A stretch of 64,000 nt of DNA, taken from assembly GCA_910583525.1 (NCBI GenBank), contig CAJTXL010000006.1:1-64000 (forward strand). The letters run 5' to 3'. The notes beneath the pieces are model-generated. The model searched no databases, was not told the DNA's origin, and was given only the letters and a program-made list of their open reading frames with translations. The position numbers were made by a program, and so were the translations under genes. Positions 1-10,100 of the stretch are shown piece after piece. The DNA comes from an uncultured Muribaculaceae bacterium (GTDB lineage: Bacteria > Bacteroidota > Bacteroidia > Bacteroidales > Muribaculaceae). How positions within the stretch are numbered: the stretch's first letter is position 1; each line of letters starts with the position of its first letter.

Positions 1-221
1 GCGAATGTTAAAAATGTTAATCCGTTTGGTTTGCAACATAGGAGGAGAACAGGAGGAACAGGAGTTTTTTTGACAGAAAGGCATAAATTTTCAGAAAGGA
101 CAAAAAATTTTTTTTACAGAAGAAACAGTGAGGTGCAGGAGTTTTTTATGTGGGGAAGGTGTTTAAGGGTGGTAAGGTCTGTAAAGCCTGTAAGGTCGTT
201 GGAGCGGACAAAGATGGGCAT
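1..221. other. Window-edge intergenic DNA, no gene seen
   Basis: No convincing coding region is seen here. The reading frame that crosses it has poor composition and runs into the terminator and antisense to the next gene. The first 30 bases carry a TGTTAAAAATGTTAA run followed by TTTGG, a motif that recurs just before metK (around 42016-42038) as part of a promoter, so the edge may hold the upstream half of a promoter. This last point is inference. Confidence 0.4.
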
Positions 222-250
222 AAAAAAAGCCCGTGCGGTTGGCACGGGCT
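222..250 (-). terminator. Rho-independent terminator of the coiled-coil lipoprotein operon
   Basis: An 8-bp perfect stem GCCCGTGC/GCACGGGC at 229-236 and 242-249 with a 5-base loop is followed on the minus strand by seven T residues (A run at 222-228). It lies 23 bases beyond the stop codon of the lipoprotein gene that ends at 273. Confidence 0.85.
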
Positions 251-272
251 TGGTGTGTTGGTTATGTTCTAA

Positions 273-1136
273 TCAGTCGATTTTGATTACGAGGTAGTTG
301 CTGAGGCTCCAGAAGGCGGCCGGGTTGGTTATGCGGAGTGTTTTGTGTCCGTTGCCCTGGGAGATGACGTATGAGCCGGCAGGCTGGTTTGTGAGTATTT
401 CGGCTTTGTCGGAGTTGAGGTCGATAGTGGTGAGTGTACGTTTGTCGCCGACGGTGAAAAAGTTGCGGTCGAAATCGCCTTTCATGAGTTTTGTCTTGCG
501 CAGGAAGCCTGTTTCGATGATGCGGTTTTCTTTGAGTTCGCTTTTTGTCCCGATGGCGTAGTAGCAGATGTTTAGTTCGTTGGCGAGCTGTTCGTTCTGC
601 ATGTCGGTAGAGTCTCGCTGTGCCACAACGGTGGTAACGGTCGTGTTGAGGGAGTCTACCTGGGCGTCGAGTGTTCCGATTTGTGCTTTGGCCTCGTCGA
701 GGTTGGCGCGCAGGGAGTTTATTTCGGCGGTCTGCGAGTCGATTTGCTGACGAAGCGATGCGATTGTATTTTTCATCACGGAGTTAGACTGCGATGAAGA
801 AGCGAGCTTCTTTTCGAGGTCGGCGAGTTTCTCGCGTCGTTCCTGCAGGGTTTTCTGAATTGCGGCGATGTCGTTTCTGATTTGCTCGCGCTGCGAGGGC
901 GTTTCGGTGCCACCGGATACGGTGAGGATGTTTTCGAGCTGTTTGATTTGCTCCATGCCGGTTGAGATTTCACCAACGAGTGTGAGGAGCTGGTCGCGGT
1001 CTGCGACAGCGGCAACGAGTTCGGCTTTAGAAGCGTTTGCCTGCTGCTGAGCGGCTTCGACTTCTTTTTTATTTGTGCAGGCAGACAGCAGCAGAGTTGC
1101 CGACAAAGCTAATGCAAAAATTTTTTTCATAGTCAT
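273..1136 (-). CDS. Coiled-coil lipoprotein, Cbp1-like collagen-binding adhesin family
   Basis: The 287-residue product begins with a lipoprotein signal peptide whose lipobox LSAC puts the modified cysteine at residue 20, so it should be anchored in an envelope membrane. Residues about 25-200 are rich in K, E, Q and L heptads and should form a long coiled coil. The last 90 residues (YYAIGTKSELKEN, then FWSLSNYLVI) match what I recall of Bacteroidales proteins annotated as Cbp1-family collagen-binding glycoprotein adhesins. Collagen binding is carried over from the family name and is not shown by the sequence. It is the last gene of a four-gene minus-strand run, 33 bases after rsmI, and ends at a strong terminator. 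ATG 1130 (MKKIF) is an alternative start. Confidence 0.75.
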   Translation of the reverse strand: MTMKKIFALALSATLLLSACTNKKEVEAAQQQANASKAELVAAVADRDQLLTLVGEISTGMEQIKQLENILTVSGGTETPSQREQIRNDIAAIQKTLQERREKLADLEKKLASSSQSNSVMKNTIASLRQQIDSQTAEINSLRANLDEAKAQIGTLDAQVDSLNTTVTTVVAQRDSTDMQNEQLANELNICYYAIGTKSELKENRIIETGFLRKTKLMKGDFDRNFFTVGDKRTLTTIDLNSDKAEILTNQPAGSYVISQGNGHKTLRITNPAAFWSLSNYLVIKID

Positions 1137-1169
1137 ATAATGATAGTTGAACGTTCGGATTTATTATCG

Positions 1170-1910
1170 TTATTCGTCGAGGTCAGGCGTATCGGGGCGA
1201 TATTTGTTCCGATGACGGCGCTCGTCGGGGTCGGGGCGTTCTTTCGGCCCTACGATAAGAACAATTTCTCCGCGCGCTTGGTTCGCGGTGAAGAAATCGC
1301 GCAGCTCGGCAAGTGTTCCGCGGTGTGTTGTGTCGTGCATTTTCGATATTTCACGCGAGACGGATGCGGGCCGGTCGTCGCCACAGACTTCGGCGAGCTG
1401 CGCAAGTGTGCGCTCGAGCCTGAGCGGCGACTCATATATAATAAAGGTGACGGGAAGCGCGGATAGTTCGGCAAGGCGTGAGGCGCGTCCTTTTTTGACG
1501 GGAAGGAATCCTTCGAAAAAGAAGCGGTCGCAAGGCAGGCCTGAGTTTACGAGTGCCGGGACGAAAGCGGTCGGGCCGGGCAAGGTCTCGACGGTCAGCC
1601 CTTTGCGTCGGCACTCGCGCGAGAGCATGAAGCCGGGGTCGGAGATGCCCGGTGTGCCGGCGTCGGAGACGAGTGCGATGTCTTCGCCTGCGGCTATGCG
1701 GTCGAGGATTGGGTCGAGGTCGCGGTGCTCGTTGTATTTATGGTGGCTTGCCATGGGCGTGGCAATGCCGAAGTGCTTCATGAGCACAGCCGAGGTGCGT
1801 GTGTCCTCAGCCAAGACCAAGGATGCGGCTTTGAGCACTTCGACGGCCCGTGGCGCCATGTCGGCGAGGTTTCCGACGGGGGTCGGGACTATGTATAGCT
1901 TTCCGGGCAT
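1170..1910 (-). CDS. rsmI: 16S rRNA (cytidine(1402)-2'-O)-methyltransferase RsmI
   Basis: This tetrapyrrole-methylase-fold enzyme uses SAM to 2'-O-methylate C1402 of 16S rRNA in the ribosomal decoding centre. The 246 residues show the family landmarks in order: LYIVPTPVGNLADM near residue 5, LAEDTRTS near 33, the glycine-rich VSDAGTPGISDPG near 80, and LPGPTAFVPAL near 109. It is shorter than the E. coli enzyme (about 286), lacking the C-terminal extension and ending in a charged tail. It starts 5 bases after the preceding gene and is probably co-transcribed with dacB. Confidence 0.93.
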   Translation of the reverse strand: MPGKLYIVPTPVGNLADMAPRAVEVLKAASLVLAEDTRTSAVLMKHFGIATPMASHHKYNEHRDLDPILDRIAAGEDIALVSDAGTPGISDPGFMLSRECRRKGLTVETLPGPTAFVPALVNSGLPCDRFFFEGFLPVKKGRASRLAELSALPVTFIIYESPLRLERTLAQLAEVCGDDRPASVSREISKMHDTTHRGTLAELRDFFTANQARGEIVLIVGPKERPDPDERRHRNKYRPDTPDLDE

Positions 1911-1915
1911 ATCTG

Positions 1916-2374
1916 TCAGGCGTCGATGTTTGCTTTGACGAGTTCGAGAAATTCGGCGACCGCCGGTGCTTTGGGGTCGAGCATCATGTCGCCGAGCAGG
2001 TATTCGCGGGCTTCGTCGAAAGAGTCCATGTCGGCAAGTATTGCGACGGTATCGTTGAAATCGCGCTCGTTTCCGGCGAATACTTCGCGCGTGTAGCGGA
2101 ACTTGTCATTGAGGGTCAAAGCCTTGGCGAGTGTGTTGCCGTGTTTTTTCGGCGCCGGCTGCGAGGGCATCGGCGGAGCGGCTTCGGTTGCAGGTGCTTC
2201 TTCGGGTACCGGCACTGGCTGTGCAAGGATGTTATCCATCATTGCGGCATATGCGGCGAATTTTTCGGCGAGCATTGTTTTTGCTTCGTCGGAATTGCGC
2301 ACGACGAGCACTCTGAGTAGACCTTCGAGTTCTATATTGAGGTCGATGAGCTTGTTTATGTCGGTCATAATCAT
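1916..2374 (-). CDS. Conserved Bacteroidales protein of unknown function
   Basis: The 152-residue protein is cytoplasmic by sequence, with no signal peptide or membrane segment. It has an N-terminal helical part (about 1-60), a proline/alanine-rich linker with PVPVPEEAPATEAAPP near 72-87, and a conserved-looking C-terminal module (LTLNDKFRYTREVF near 101, then helical to the end). I recall similar C-terminal modules in unnamed Bacteroides proteins but know no function. Its ATG overlaps the dacB stop codon (ATGA), so the two are translationally coupled, and rsmI follows after 5 bases. ATG 2368 is a possible alternative start. Confidence 0.7.
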   Translation of the reverse strand: MIMTDINKLIDLNIELEGLLRVLVVRNSDEAKTMLAEKFAAYAAMMDNILAQPVPVPEEAPATEAAPPMPSQPAPKKHGNTLAKALTLNDKFRYTREVFAGNERDFNDTVAILADMDSFDEAREYLLGDMMLDPKAPAVAEFLELVKANIDA

Positions 2375-3723
2375 TTTTTGTCAAATAAATCGAGGAGAAG
2401 GTTTTCGGTGGCTTCGCGCACCTGTTTTCGCGGACAGAAGAAGCCGTTTACGAGGACTACGATAACATGGGTGGGTTTTCCGTCGGCGTCGAGCTTGTAG
2501 CCTGCGTAGCACTGGACTGCGCTTACGCTTCCTGTTTTGAGTGCGACGGACCCGACAAGGGGTGTCTTTGCAAGGAAGCCGCGGAGAGTGCCGTCTTTGC
2601 CGGCACGGGGGAAGAAGGACACGTAGTCGTCGGCCATGGGCGATTTGGCCATCCATTCGAGGACGTCGCCGATAAATCGTGCCGAGAGACGGTTGGCCCT
2701 TGTGAGTCCGCTGCCGTCGTTGATTATTGTATAACGGGGATTTATGCCGCGCGTAGCCCATATCTCTTTTTCGCGCTTTATGGCGTTCTTACGTGTGTCG
2801 GCCGGTGCGAGGGAACGCAGGATGCCTTCGGCGAAGAGGTTGTCGGAGCGCACCATGAGGCTTCGCATTATTTCGGCATAGGATGGGGAGCGATGGGTGT
2901 AAAGAGCTGTTTCGGGAGCTTCGGAAGCGAGGGCTTTGCGTCCTACCGTTATTCCTTTGGCCGAGAGTACGGATTTGAGTTCGGCAAGGAAAACGGCAGA
3001 GGGGTCGGGGACGGTGGTCTTCAATGCCCACGTGCGTTTGCCGGTGTCGCGCGTGTAGGCCATGAGCCTGTCGGAGTATACTCCACGGACGAGGTCGTTG
3101 CCGCCATCGACTTTGTTGAGGGTGACTTTGAGGCCGGGGACTTCGGGCTTTGTCTTGCCTGTGACGGGGTAAACGGTGGCGATGTTGTCGCGCCAGTTGA
3201 AGCCGAACAGACCGGCACCGTATGGCCAGGCGATGTCTTCGACTTCCCATTGCAGAATCGGGCCGGCGTCTTTGAGGTTCTGACGAATGATGACGGTGCC
3301 GCTGATTTTGCGTATGCCCCGGCGTTTGAGGGCGACGGCGATGGAATCGCAGAAGCCGAGCTTCGATTTGAAGTTTTCACTTTCGAGCGTGGGGTCGGCG
3401 GTGGCGTTTATGAGCAAGTCGCCGTCCCACAGGCCTGCGGCGCCTTTGCTACCGCGCAGGGTGACTTTTGTCTCGAAGGATGCGTTGGCTCCATTGACCG
3501 ACAGAGCCGAGGCTGTTGTTATGGCCTTCATGACCGACGCCGGGGTTAGAGCGAGCTGCGAGTTCTGCTCGACAAGGACGTTGCCGTCGGCCAAGTCTTT
3601 GATATATATGCCTATAGAAGTGGCCTCTTCGCCGTCGATGCCTAGCACACCGGCTGACGCGGATGCGAACGTGAGGGCGCATGCCACGGCCAAGGCGGCG
3701 ATATGTTTTATCGTCTGTTTCAT
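2371..3723 (-). CDS. dacB: D-alanyl-D-alanine carboxypeptidase/endopeptidase, PBP4 family
   Basis: This exported penicillin-binding protein trims D-Ala from peptidoglycan stem peptides and cuts D,D-crosslinks. A Sec signal peptide covers roughly residues 1-24. The three active-site motifs of the S13 family are all visible: S63-V-M-K66, S293-D-N295 and K396-T-G398. The long insert between the first two motifs (about residues 85-260) is typical of PBP4. At 450 residues it has normal length. It heads the operon dacB, unknown protein, rsmI, lipoprotein; no clear TAnnTTTG box was found in front of it. Confidence 0.93.
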   Translation of the reverse strand: MKQTIKHIAALAVACALTFASASAGVLGIDGEEATSIGIYIKDLADGNVLVEQNSQLALTPASVMKAITTASALSVNGANASFETKVTLRGSKGAAGLWDGDLLINATADPTLESENFKSKLGFCDSIAVALKRRGIRKISGTVIIRQNLKDAGPILQWEVEDIAWPYGAGLFGFNWRDNIATVYPVTGKTKPEVPGLKVTLNKVDGGNDLVRGVYSDRLMAYTRDTGKRTWALKTTVPDPSAVFLAELKSVLSAKGITVGRKALASEAPETALYTHRSPSYAEIMRSLMVRSDNLFAEGILRSLAPADTRKNAIKREKEIWATRGINPRYTIINDGSGLTRANRLSARFIGDVLEWMAKSPMADDYVSFFPRAGKDGTLRGFLAKTPLVGSVALKTGSVSAVQCYAGYKLDADGKPTHVIVVLVNGFFCPRKQVREATENLLLDLFDKK

Positions 3724-4135
3724 AATATTTGGCGAAATTAGCTAAAAAAAACGAGATGCGGCCATATCGATGCGTTTTTCGCGATTTTCGGGCGGTTTTT
3801 TGGTCGGTTAAATATGCGAGAGCGGCGCGTTGAAACGGGGTTATCGCGCTACGCTGTAGCACTTTTTAGATGTCAGAATAATTATAACCCGGGCTGTGCG
3901 CACCCGATGGGGCGCTTGCCCGGGCCTATTACTGTTTGTGCCACTCTGTGGCATCGGCACCCCTAACGGGGTTGACTCCGAAGCTGTTAGAAATTTTCAT
4001 GTATTCATGCGCAGAGGATGGGCGCGTTGCCTTGTTTTCACACGGTTAAACTTATTTAACGGTAATTGTGTAAGGAATTGTCTACCTTTGCGTCACATAA
4101 TCATCACATGACACAACCAAAACCATCATATTGAT
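3724..4135. other. Divergent intergenic region with multi-hairpin repeat
   Basis: These 412 bases separate the minus-strand dacB operon from the plus-strand M16 protease. They hold the first copy of a multi-hairpin repeat (3835-3976) and, just before the protease, a TACCTTTG box at 4083-4090 that fits the Bacteroidetes -7 consensus; the best upstream TTG (4066) is only 14 bases away, so the promoter is not textbook. No coding region is credible. Confidence 0.6.
3835..3976. repeat. Multi-hairpin intergenic repeat, copy 1
   Basis: A series of short hairpins: GCTAC-gct-GTAGC, CCCGGGC...GCCCGGG enclosing a conserved CCGATGGGGCGCTT, GCCAC-tct-GTGGC, and CCCC-taa-CGGGG. The same order, except the last hairpin, recurs at 11152-11270. 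Blocks TTATCGCGCTACGCTGTAG and GATGGGGCGCTTGCCCGGGC are shared while the spacers between hairpins differ. Confidence 0.75.
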
Positions 4136-6997
4136 ATGAAAAAGCTGATAATGCGCAGCTTCGCGGCGGTAACGCTGCTGTTCGCTGCAAGTGCCACGGT
4201 CTGCGCCCAATCGCCGGACCAGATACCTCCAGTTCCGGCCGACCCGGCACTGCGTACGGGCAAACTTGACAACGGGATGACATATTACATCCGCCACAAC
4301 GAGACCCCGAAAGGACAGGCCGACTTCTACATAGCCCAAAAAGTGGGTTCGATACTCGAAGAGGACAACCAGCGCGGCCTTGCGCACTTCCTTGAGCACA
4401 TGTGCTTCAACGGCACGAAGAATTTCCCTGAAAAGGGCATCATAAACTGGCTCGAATCGGTGGGCGTGAAGTTCGGACAGAACCTTAACGCATATACTTC
4501 GATTGACGAGACGGTGTACAACATATCGAACGTGCCCGTGGCACGGAAGAGCGTGCAGGACTCGTGCCTTCTCATTCTTCACGATTGGGCTTGCGACCTC
4601 ACGCTCGACCCTAAGGAGATAGACGCCGAACGCGGTGTGATACACGAGGAATGGCGCCAGTCGATGGCCGGCAACATGCGTGTCATCGAGCAGCTGTTGC
4701 CGAAGATTTATCCTGACAACCGCTACGGCGAACGTCTGCCGATAGGCACGATGGAGGTCGTGGACAACTTCCCCTATCAGGCTCTCATAGACTACTACCA
4801 CAAATGGTACCGCCCGGACCAGCAGGGCATCATCGTTGTCGGCGACATCGATGTGGACTATATCGAGGGCAAGATAAAAGAGATGTTCTCGCCGATAAAG
4901 ATGCCCGAGAACGCAGCCGAACGCGTGTATTTTGAGGTAGACGAGACTCCGGGCACCATCTATGCCATAGGCAAGGACAAGGAGATACAGTCGCCGTCGG
5001 TAAGCATGATGTTCAAGACCAACGGTCTGTATCTGCCGCGCGAATACCGCAACTCACAGATTTACTACCCTATTTACTACACAGGCGAGATTATCGAATC
5101 GATGCTCAACGCGCGTCTGAACGAGCTGTCGAACAAACCCGAGACGGAGTTTGCATATGCCCGTGTAGCCATCGACGATTTCTTCCTGTCGAAAACGCAG
5201 GGCGCAGTAGACCTGACTGTCGTAGCCAAGGACACAGACGTGGTTCCGGCGTTGGCACAGGTTTACCGCGAAGTGCTCCGCGCGTTGCGCGGCGGCTTTA
5301 CGGTGGGCGAGTATGAACGTGCGCGCGCCGAGTTCCTTGCAGACATCGAGAAGCAGTATGAGGAGCGCAACGACCGCCAAAACGAAAGCTACTCAAAAGA
5401 ATATGTGAAACTGTTTGTTGACAACATCCCTGCACCCGGCATCGAGACGGAGAAAGCCTTGTTCGAACAGATAGCGCAGTTGACGCCCGTAGAGCAAATC
5501 AACCAAGTGCTTCCTCAGCTGATTACGGAAGACAACCGCGTGGTGATGGCGTTGCTGCCTGACGCCGACGGGTTCCCCGTGCCGACCGAGGAGCAATTTG
5601 CAACGGCTCTCGAAAGCGTGGACGAAGAGACCTTAGAGCCTTATAAGGACGTTGTTCGCGAAGACCCCCTGATACCGCAGTTGCCGAAAGCAGGCAAAGT
5701 GGTGGCCACCAAGCATCTCGACGATTGGGACGCGACTGAATATACGCTGAGCAACGGCGTGAAAGTGGTGGTGAAGACAACAGACTTCAAGGCCGGCGAG
5801 ATTATAATCGACGCGATGGCCAAGGGTGGCGGCCTGTCGGAGCAAGACCCGGCCAAGGCTGCGTCGGTGAAATATGCTCCGTACGCCATGAGCAGCGACG
5901 CGCTCTTCGACTACTCGAACTCAGACCTGAAAAAGTATCTGCAGGGCAAGCATGTTGAGTATGATTTCAACTTCGACAGCTATACTCGCAACTTCAGGGG
6001 CAAGACCACGGCCAAAGACCTTGCCGCCGAGATGGAGCTTATTCACGCTTTCTTCACGGGCTTCAATCTTAAAGACGACGAGTTCGAGGCCAACCGCGCG
6101 GCACTTGCCGGCATCTTCGCCAACCAGGAGGCCAACCCTCAGTTTATCTTCCAAAAGACGTTCATGAAGGAGATGTTCGCATCGCCGCTCCGCCAAAGCC
6201 TTACCGTCGATGACATCAAAGGCGCCGACCGCCAGACCATCATCGACATGGTGCATGGAATGACTGCCAATGCGGCCGACTACACCTTCTACTTCGTGGG
6301 CGCTATCGACCCGGCCACTTTCGTGCCCCTGATGGAACAATACATTGCCACTCTGCCGGCCAATGCGAAAAAGGCGACCAAGGGCTTCAAGAACGACGCC
6401 GCATTCGAGTTCGCCAAGAGCAATGAATCGAAAACAGTGACAACCAAGATGGAAACGCCCCAAAGCTGGGTGTTCATAGCCCTGACAGCCCATATGCCCT
6501 ACACGGCCAAGAACCGCGTGCTGACGACCGTGGCTTCGCAGGTGATGTCGAAACGCCTGCTGAACAAGGTCCGCGAAGAGATGGGTGCGACCTACTCTAT
6601 CGGCGCCCACGGCATGATGTCGCGTGTCAATGAGAACAACACGATATTCCAAATTGCGTTCCCGATGAAGCCTGAGATGAAAGACGAGGCTCTCGCCGCA
6701 ATCAAGGAGATTGTCGGCGCGATGACTTCGACCGTCACCGAGGCCGAGGTGAAGCCTGCCATCGAGTTCTTGCAGAAAGAGAATGCCGAGCAGCTGCGCA
6801 GCAACGAAGACTGGGCCGGGACTATGTCGGCTGTTACACTCAACGGCGTGCAGACGTTCCTCAACGCGGCAGAGGTCATCAACACGGTAACTCCGGCCGA
6901 TGTGCATGCCTTTATGGAAGAAGTGCTCAAACAGGACAGCTACCACGTTATTGTGCTAGACCCGGAAGGGGTGACAGCCGAGACCGTGGGCAAATAA
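4136..6997 (+). CDS. Secreted M16-family zinc protease (insulinase/pitrilysin type)
   Basis: The 953-residue protein has a Sec signal peptide ending near A24-Q25 and two M16 halves. The inverted zinc motif H84-F-L-E87-H88 is intact, and E165 (in DAERGV) sits 77 residues further, as expected for the third zinc ligand. The second half (about residues 540-953) carries the inactive M16C-type modules, including a MGATYSIG segment. Such single-chain two-half enzymes in Bacteroidetes are thought to act in the periplasm on peptides; the substrate cannot be told from sequence. It is monocistronic and ends in a strong terminator. Confidence 0.92.
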   Translation: MKKLIMRSFAAVTLLFAASATVCAQSPDQIPPVPADPALRTGKLDNGMTYYIRHNETPKGQADFYIAQKVGSILEEDNQRGLAHFLEHMCFNGTKNFPEKGIINWLESVGVKFGQNLNAYTSIDETVYNISNVPVARKSVQDSCLLILHDWACDLTLDPKEIDAERGVIHEEWRQSMAGNMRVIEQLLPKIYPDNRYGERLPIGTMEVVDNFPYQALIDYYHKWYRPDQQGIIVVGDIDVDYIEGKIKEMFSPIKMPENAAERVYFEVDETPGTIYAIGKDKEIQSPSVSMMFKTNGLYLPREYRNSQIYYPIYYTGEIIESMLNARLNELSNKPETEFAYARVAIDDFFLSKTQGAVDLTVVAKDTDVVPALAQVYREVLRALRGGFTVGEYERARAEFLADIEKQYEERNDRQNESYSKEYVKLFVDNIPAPGIETEKALFEQIAQLTPVEQINQVLPQLITEDNRVVMALLPDADGFPVPTEEQFATALESVDEETLEPYKDVVREDPLIPQLPKAGKVVATKHLDDWDATEYTLSNGVKVVVKTTDFKAGEIIIDAMAKGGGLSEQDPAKAASVKYAPYAMSSDALFDYSNSDLKKYLQGKHVEYDFNFDSYTRNFRGKTTAKDLAAEMELIHAFFTGFNLKDDEFEANRAALAGIFANQEANPQFIFQKTFMKEMFASPLRQSLTVDDIKGADRQTIIDMVHGMTANAADYTFYFVGAIDPATFVPLMEQYIATLPANAKKATKGFKNDAAFEFAKSNESKTVTTKMETPQSWVFIALTAHMPYTAKNRVLTTVASQVMSKRLLNKVREEMGATYSIGAHGMMSRVNENNTIFQIAFPMKPEMKDEALAAIKEIVGAMTSTVTEAEVKPAIEFLQKENAEQLRSNEDWAGTMSAVTLNGVQTFLNAAEVINTVTPADVHAFMEEVLKQDSYHVIVLDPEGVTAETVGK

Positions 6998-7020
6998 GGC
7001 CGATTGCTTACACAAGATAT

Positions 7021-7059
7021 GGATGGCGCGCCGAGGAGGTGCGCCATCCTTTTGTTTTT
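7021..7059 (+). terminator. Terminator of the M16 protease gene
   Basis: A stem of about 10 bp, GGATGGCGCgCC with GGtGCGCCATCC around a GAGGA loop, is followed by CTTTTGTTTTTG. It lies 24 bases after the stop codon. Confidence 0.85.
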
Positions 7060-7087
7060 GTATATCAGGGAAAAAGGCGTATATTTG
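7058..7087 (+). promoter_or_regulatory. Promoter of the TIR-repeat protein gene
   Basis: TTG at 7058-7060, a 19-base spacer and TATATTTG at 7080-7087 fit the Bacteroidetes -33/-7 consensus. The predicted leader is about 90 bases and contains a palindromic repeat. Confidence 0.7.
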
Positions 7088-7111
7088 CAGAGCAAGAATG
7101 AGGGCAATTAT

Positions 7112-7136
7112 ACATGCCAAAGGCATGTCCCTACAT
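7112..7136 (-). repeat. GTAGGGACATGCC palindromic repeat, copy 1
   Basis: ACATGCC-AAA-GGCATGT followed by CCCTACAT, the reverse-oriented form of the repeat. Downstream, ATTTTGACAC (7147-7156) matches the terminal repeat of the element at 11277-11407. It lies in the leader of the TIR gene. Confidence 0.8.
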
Positions 7137-7180
7137 TTTTACCCACATTTTGACACCCACTTCAGACCAATATCACTGCA

Positions 7181-10100
7181 ATGAACGGGACTCCTCATAA
7201 GTATTTTGCTTTCATAAGCTATAGTTCGGCCAATGAGAAATGGGCTAAATGGCTGCATTCGCATCTCGAAGGATATCGTATTCCGAGCACTCTGCATAAA
7301 GAGCATCCCGACATGCCGAAGAAAATAAGGCCTGTATTCTGGTACAAAAAGGATCTGAGCGGCACAGAGCTTAAAGCGAGCCTCGAGAAAGAGCTGAAAA
7401 CATCGAACTATCTGATAGTGATATGCTCTCCGCAATCGGCAAAGTCGGAGTGGGTGAACGATGAGGTGGCGACGTTCATCTCGGAGGGGCGAGGCGACAA
7501 GATTATCCCGTTCATAGTCGATGGCGAGCCTCACAGTGCCGATGCCAACAGGGAGTGCTTCTGTCCGGCATTGCGTTCATTGCCCCGAGAACGCGAGATA
7601 AGGGGAATCGATGCCACAGCATCGGGACGGAGCCATGCCCTGATTGATGTGATTGCCACTATGTTCGGTGTGGGCTTCGACACCCTTTGGCAGCGGCATA
7701 AACGCAGGCAACGCAAAATAAAAAACATATGGCTCTGCGTGCTTGCGGCGGCGCTTTTGGCCGGTCTTGCCGTTTTCGACTATACGCGCACAAAGACCGA
7801 GTACTATGCCGACATAGTCGACTCCAAGGGCATAATGACGGGCATATTCCCGTTGGATAAAGAGACATTCGGGCATCGAAAAGTATCGGTGCAGATGAGC
7901 TACCGGCGCGCACACATAGGTCAGAAGGATTTCTACAGCTGGCGTCTTGTCGATGTGAAAGCCGTAAACAGCAAAGGGGTCGCACAAGGGTCGCTTGAAA
8001 CGCTTTACGGGACAGGCGACCTACACTACACATATGACAACGGCACTCCGACCACAGTAGCCCTAAAGGACAATTACGGGCGTACCATCAGGCATTTCCA
8101 GCTCCGTGACGGCTACGACGGCACACCATGCGGCATCATCGACATCGGCGGCACGGAATTGGCGCAGACAAGCGGCTATCTATCGACAGGCGAGCAGCGA
8201 CGCGGCATAGATACTTCGACAAAAATCAAACGTCTGTGCATCAGCCGAAATGCGGCAGGACATGTAGTGAAGAAGACATTCCACTCGAACAACGACGACG
8301 ATTTGGCGGCGAGTGCCATTGCAAACGAAAACGGTGTATTCGGCGAGCGCTTCGACCTTGATTCGCTGGGACGCATATTACGAGTGTCTTATATCAACAA
8401 CGAGGGGCAGCCCACAACGGACAAATACGGTGTCGCCGGTTTTACGAACGGCTATGACAGCCACAGCGCCAACAATCGATGCGTGGCATATTTCGGTGCA
8501 GACGGACAGGCTGTATACGGTAAAGACAAGTATGCGTTCGGCTTGATGGCCTATGACAAATGGGGCAATCCAATAGGTCAAAAGTTACTCGACCCGGAGA
8601 AACGCCCATGCTACGGCTCTGACAATTACGCCATCCGTTCGATGGTCTACGACAAGGGCGGCAATCAGATTGAAGACCATACATTCGGGACAGATTCGCT
8701 GCCGACAATCAACAAATACGGGTGGGCGAGGCAAACGGCCGAGTACGACCGACGAGGACGTCCTATTCGCGTATCGGCTTTCGGAACTGACGGGACTCCT
8801 TGTTACGAAAGCTCAGGGATACACACGCAACAACAATCCTACGACGGACGAGACAGGATTGTCAGTTGCTCTAATTATGACATAGACGGCAATGCCTGCT
8901 ATAACAAAGACGGCTACTCGGTTTCCACATGGGAATATGACGAGGACGGATATGTGACGGTCTCGCGAAGTTACGGCACTGACGGCAACCCTTGTATCGC
9001 CAAGATCGGAGTTGCTGAAATACGCGTCGTCTATGATACCTATCACCGGGTTGTTGATGAATCTTACTACGATACCGAAGGGCATCCATGCAACAGAGAC
9101 CGTCTATATCACCGCATGCACCTAACATACGACAGCCGTGGGAACCGCATCCGTGAAGATTTTTTCGGGACAGACGGCAAGCCGACGATAACAGCCGACA
9201 ACTATGCCTCGGATGAGCTTGAATATGATAATTACGGCAACATCACCGGCCAACGGTGCCTGGGGACTGACGGGAAGCTGCGCATGTACGACGGATACGC
9301 ATACTACCAGGAGACGTTTATGCCCAACGGTCTGTCGGCCTCGCAACGCTATTTCGACGCCGACGGCAAGCCGGCCATAAATTCGCAGTGGTACTCGACG
9401 GTGAATTTCGAATATGACAAAGACGGTAACTGCATACGCATGGAACACCGCGACACCGACAGTAGCCTGTGCATACAGAAAGACTGCCATGCGGCCATTT
9501 TGACAAAGGAATACGACAGCGCAGGCAATGAAACCGCCATCAACTATTTCGACGTGTACGGACGCCCGACCATAAGCGCCTACGGCTACGCTACGGTAAG
9601 GATGGAATATGACAAACAGCGGCGATTAATCAAGGAAGAGTATTTCGACGCCGAGGGACGTCCGTCGGCCAACAGCACGGGCGAACACGCACGCATCTTT
9701 GTGCGCGACGCCAGGGGCAATATAAGCGAAGAGCTACACCGAGGCATAGACGGGCGGCTTGTAGCCGACAAAAACGGTGTGGCGCGCTATGTATATACGC
9801 ACGACGATTTAGACAGGAGCGTCCGCGAGCTGTATTACGGCGCGGACGGCAAACCGGCGGTACACAAAGATTACTATTCTGAAGGCAGTTATATGGAATA
9901 CGACGATTATGGCCGTCGGAGATTGTTGCAACGAACCGACCACGAAGGGCATCCGACCCGTCTGCGCCATTCTATTACCGATTTTGCCCAACAATTATTC
10001 CGCTACGATGAACGCGGACAAGTTGTAGAGACCCTATTCCTCAACCCTGACAGCACTCTTTGCGAAAGCATGTCGTGTGCAAGGATGGCAATCGAATACG

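Noticed and set aside
31..297. 88-codon plus-strand frame at the window start
   Set aside because: Crosses a strong terminator and runs antisense to the lipoprotein gene; low-complexity composition.
2467..3549. 360-codon frame antisense to dacB
   Set aside because: Shadow of a GC-rich coding strand; dacB has all catalytic motifs on the other strand.
3896..4111. 71-codon frame between dacB and the M16 protease
   Set aside because: Made of the multi-hairpin repeat and the protease promoter; no protein-like features.
5921..6946. 341-codon frame antisense to the M16 protease
   Set aside because: Histidine/leucine-rich shadow composition, no start signals; protease coding is certain.
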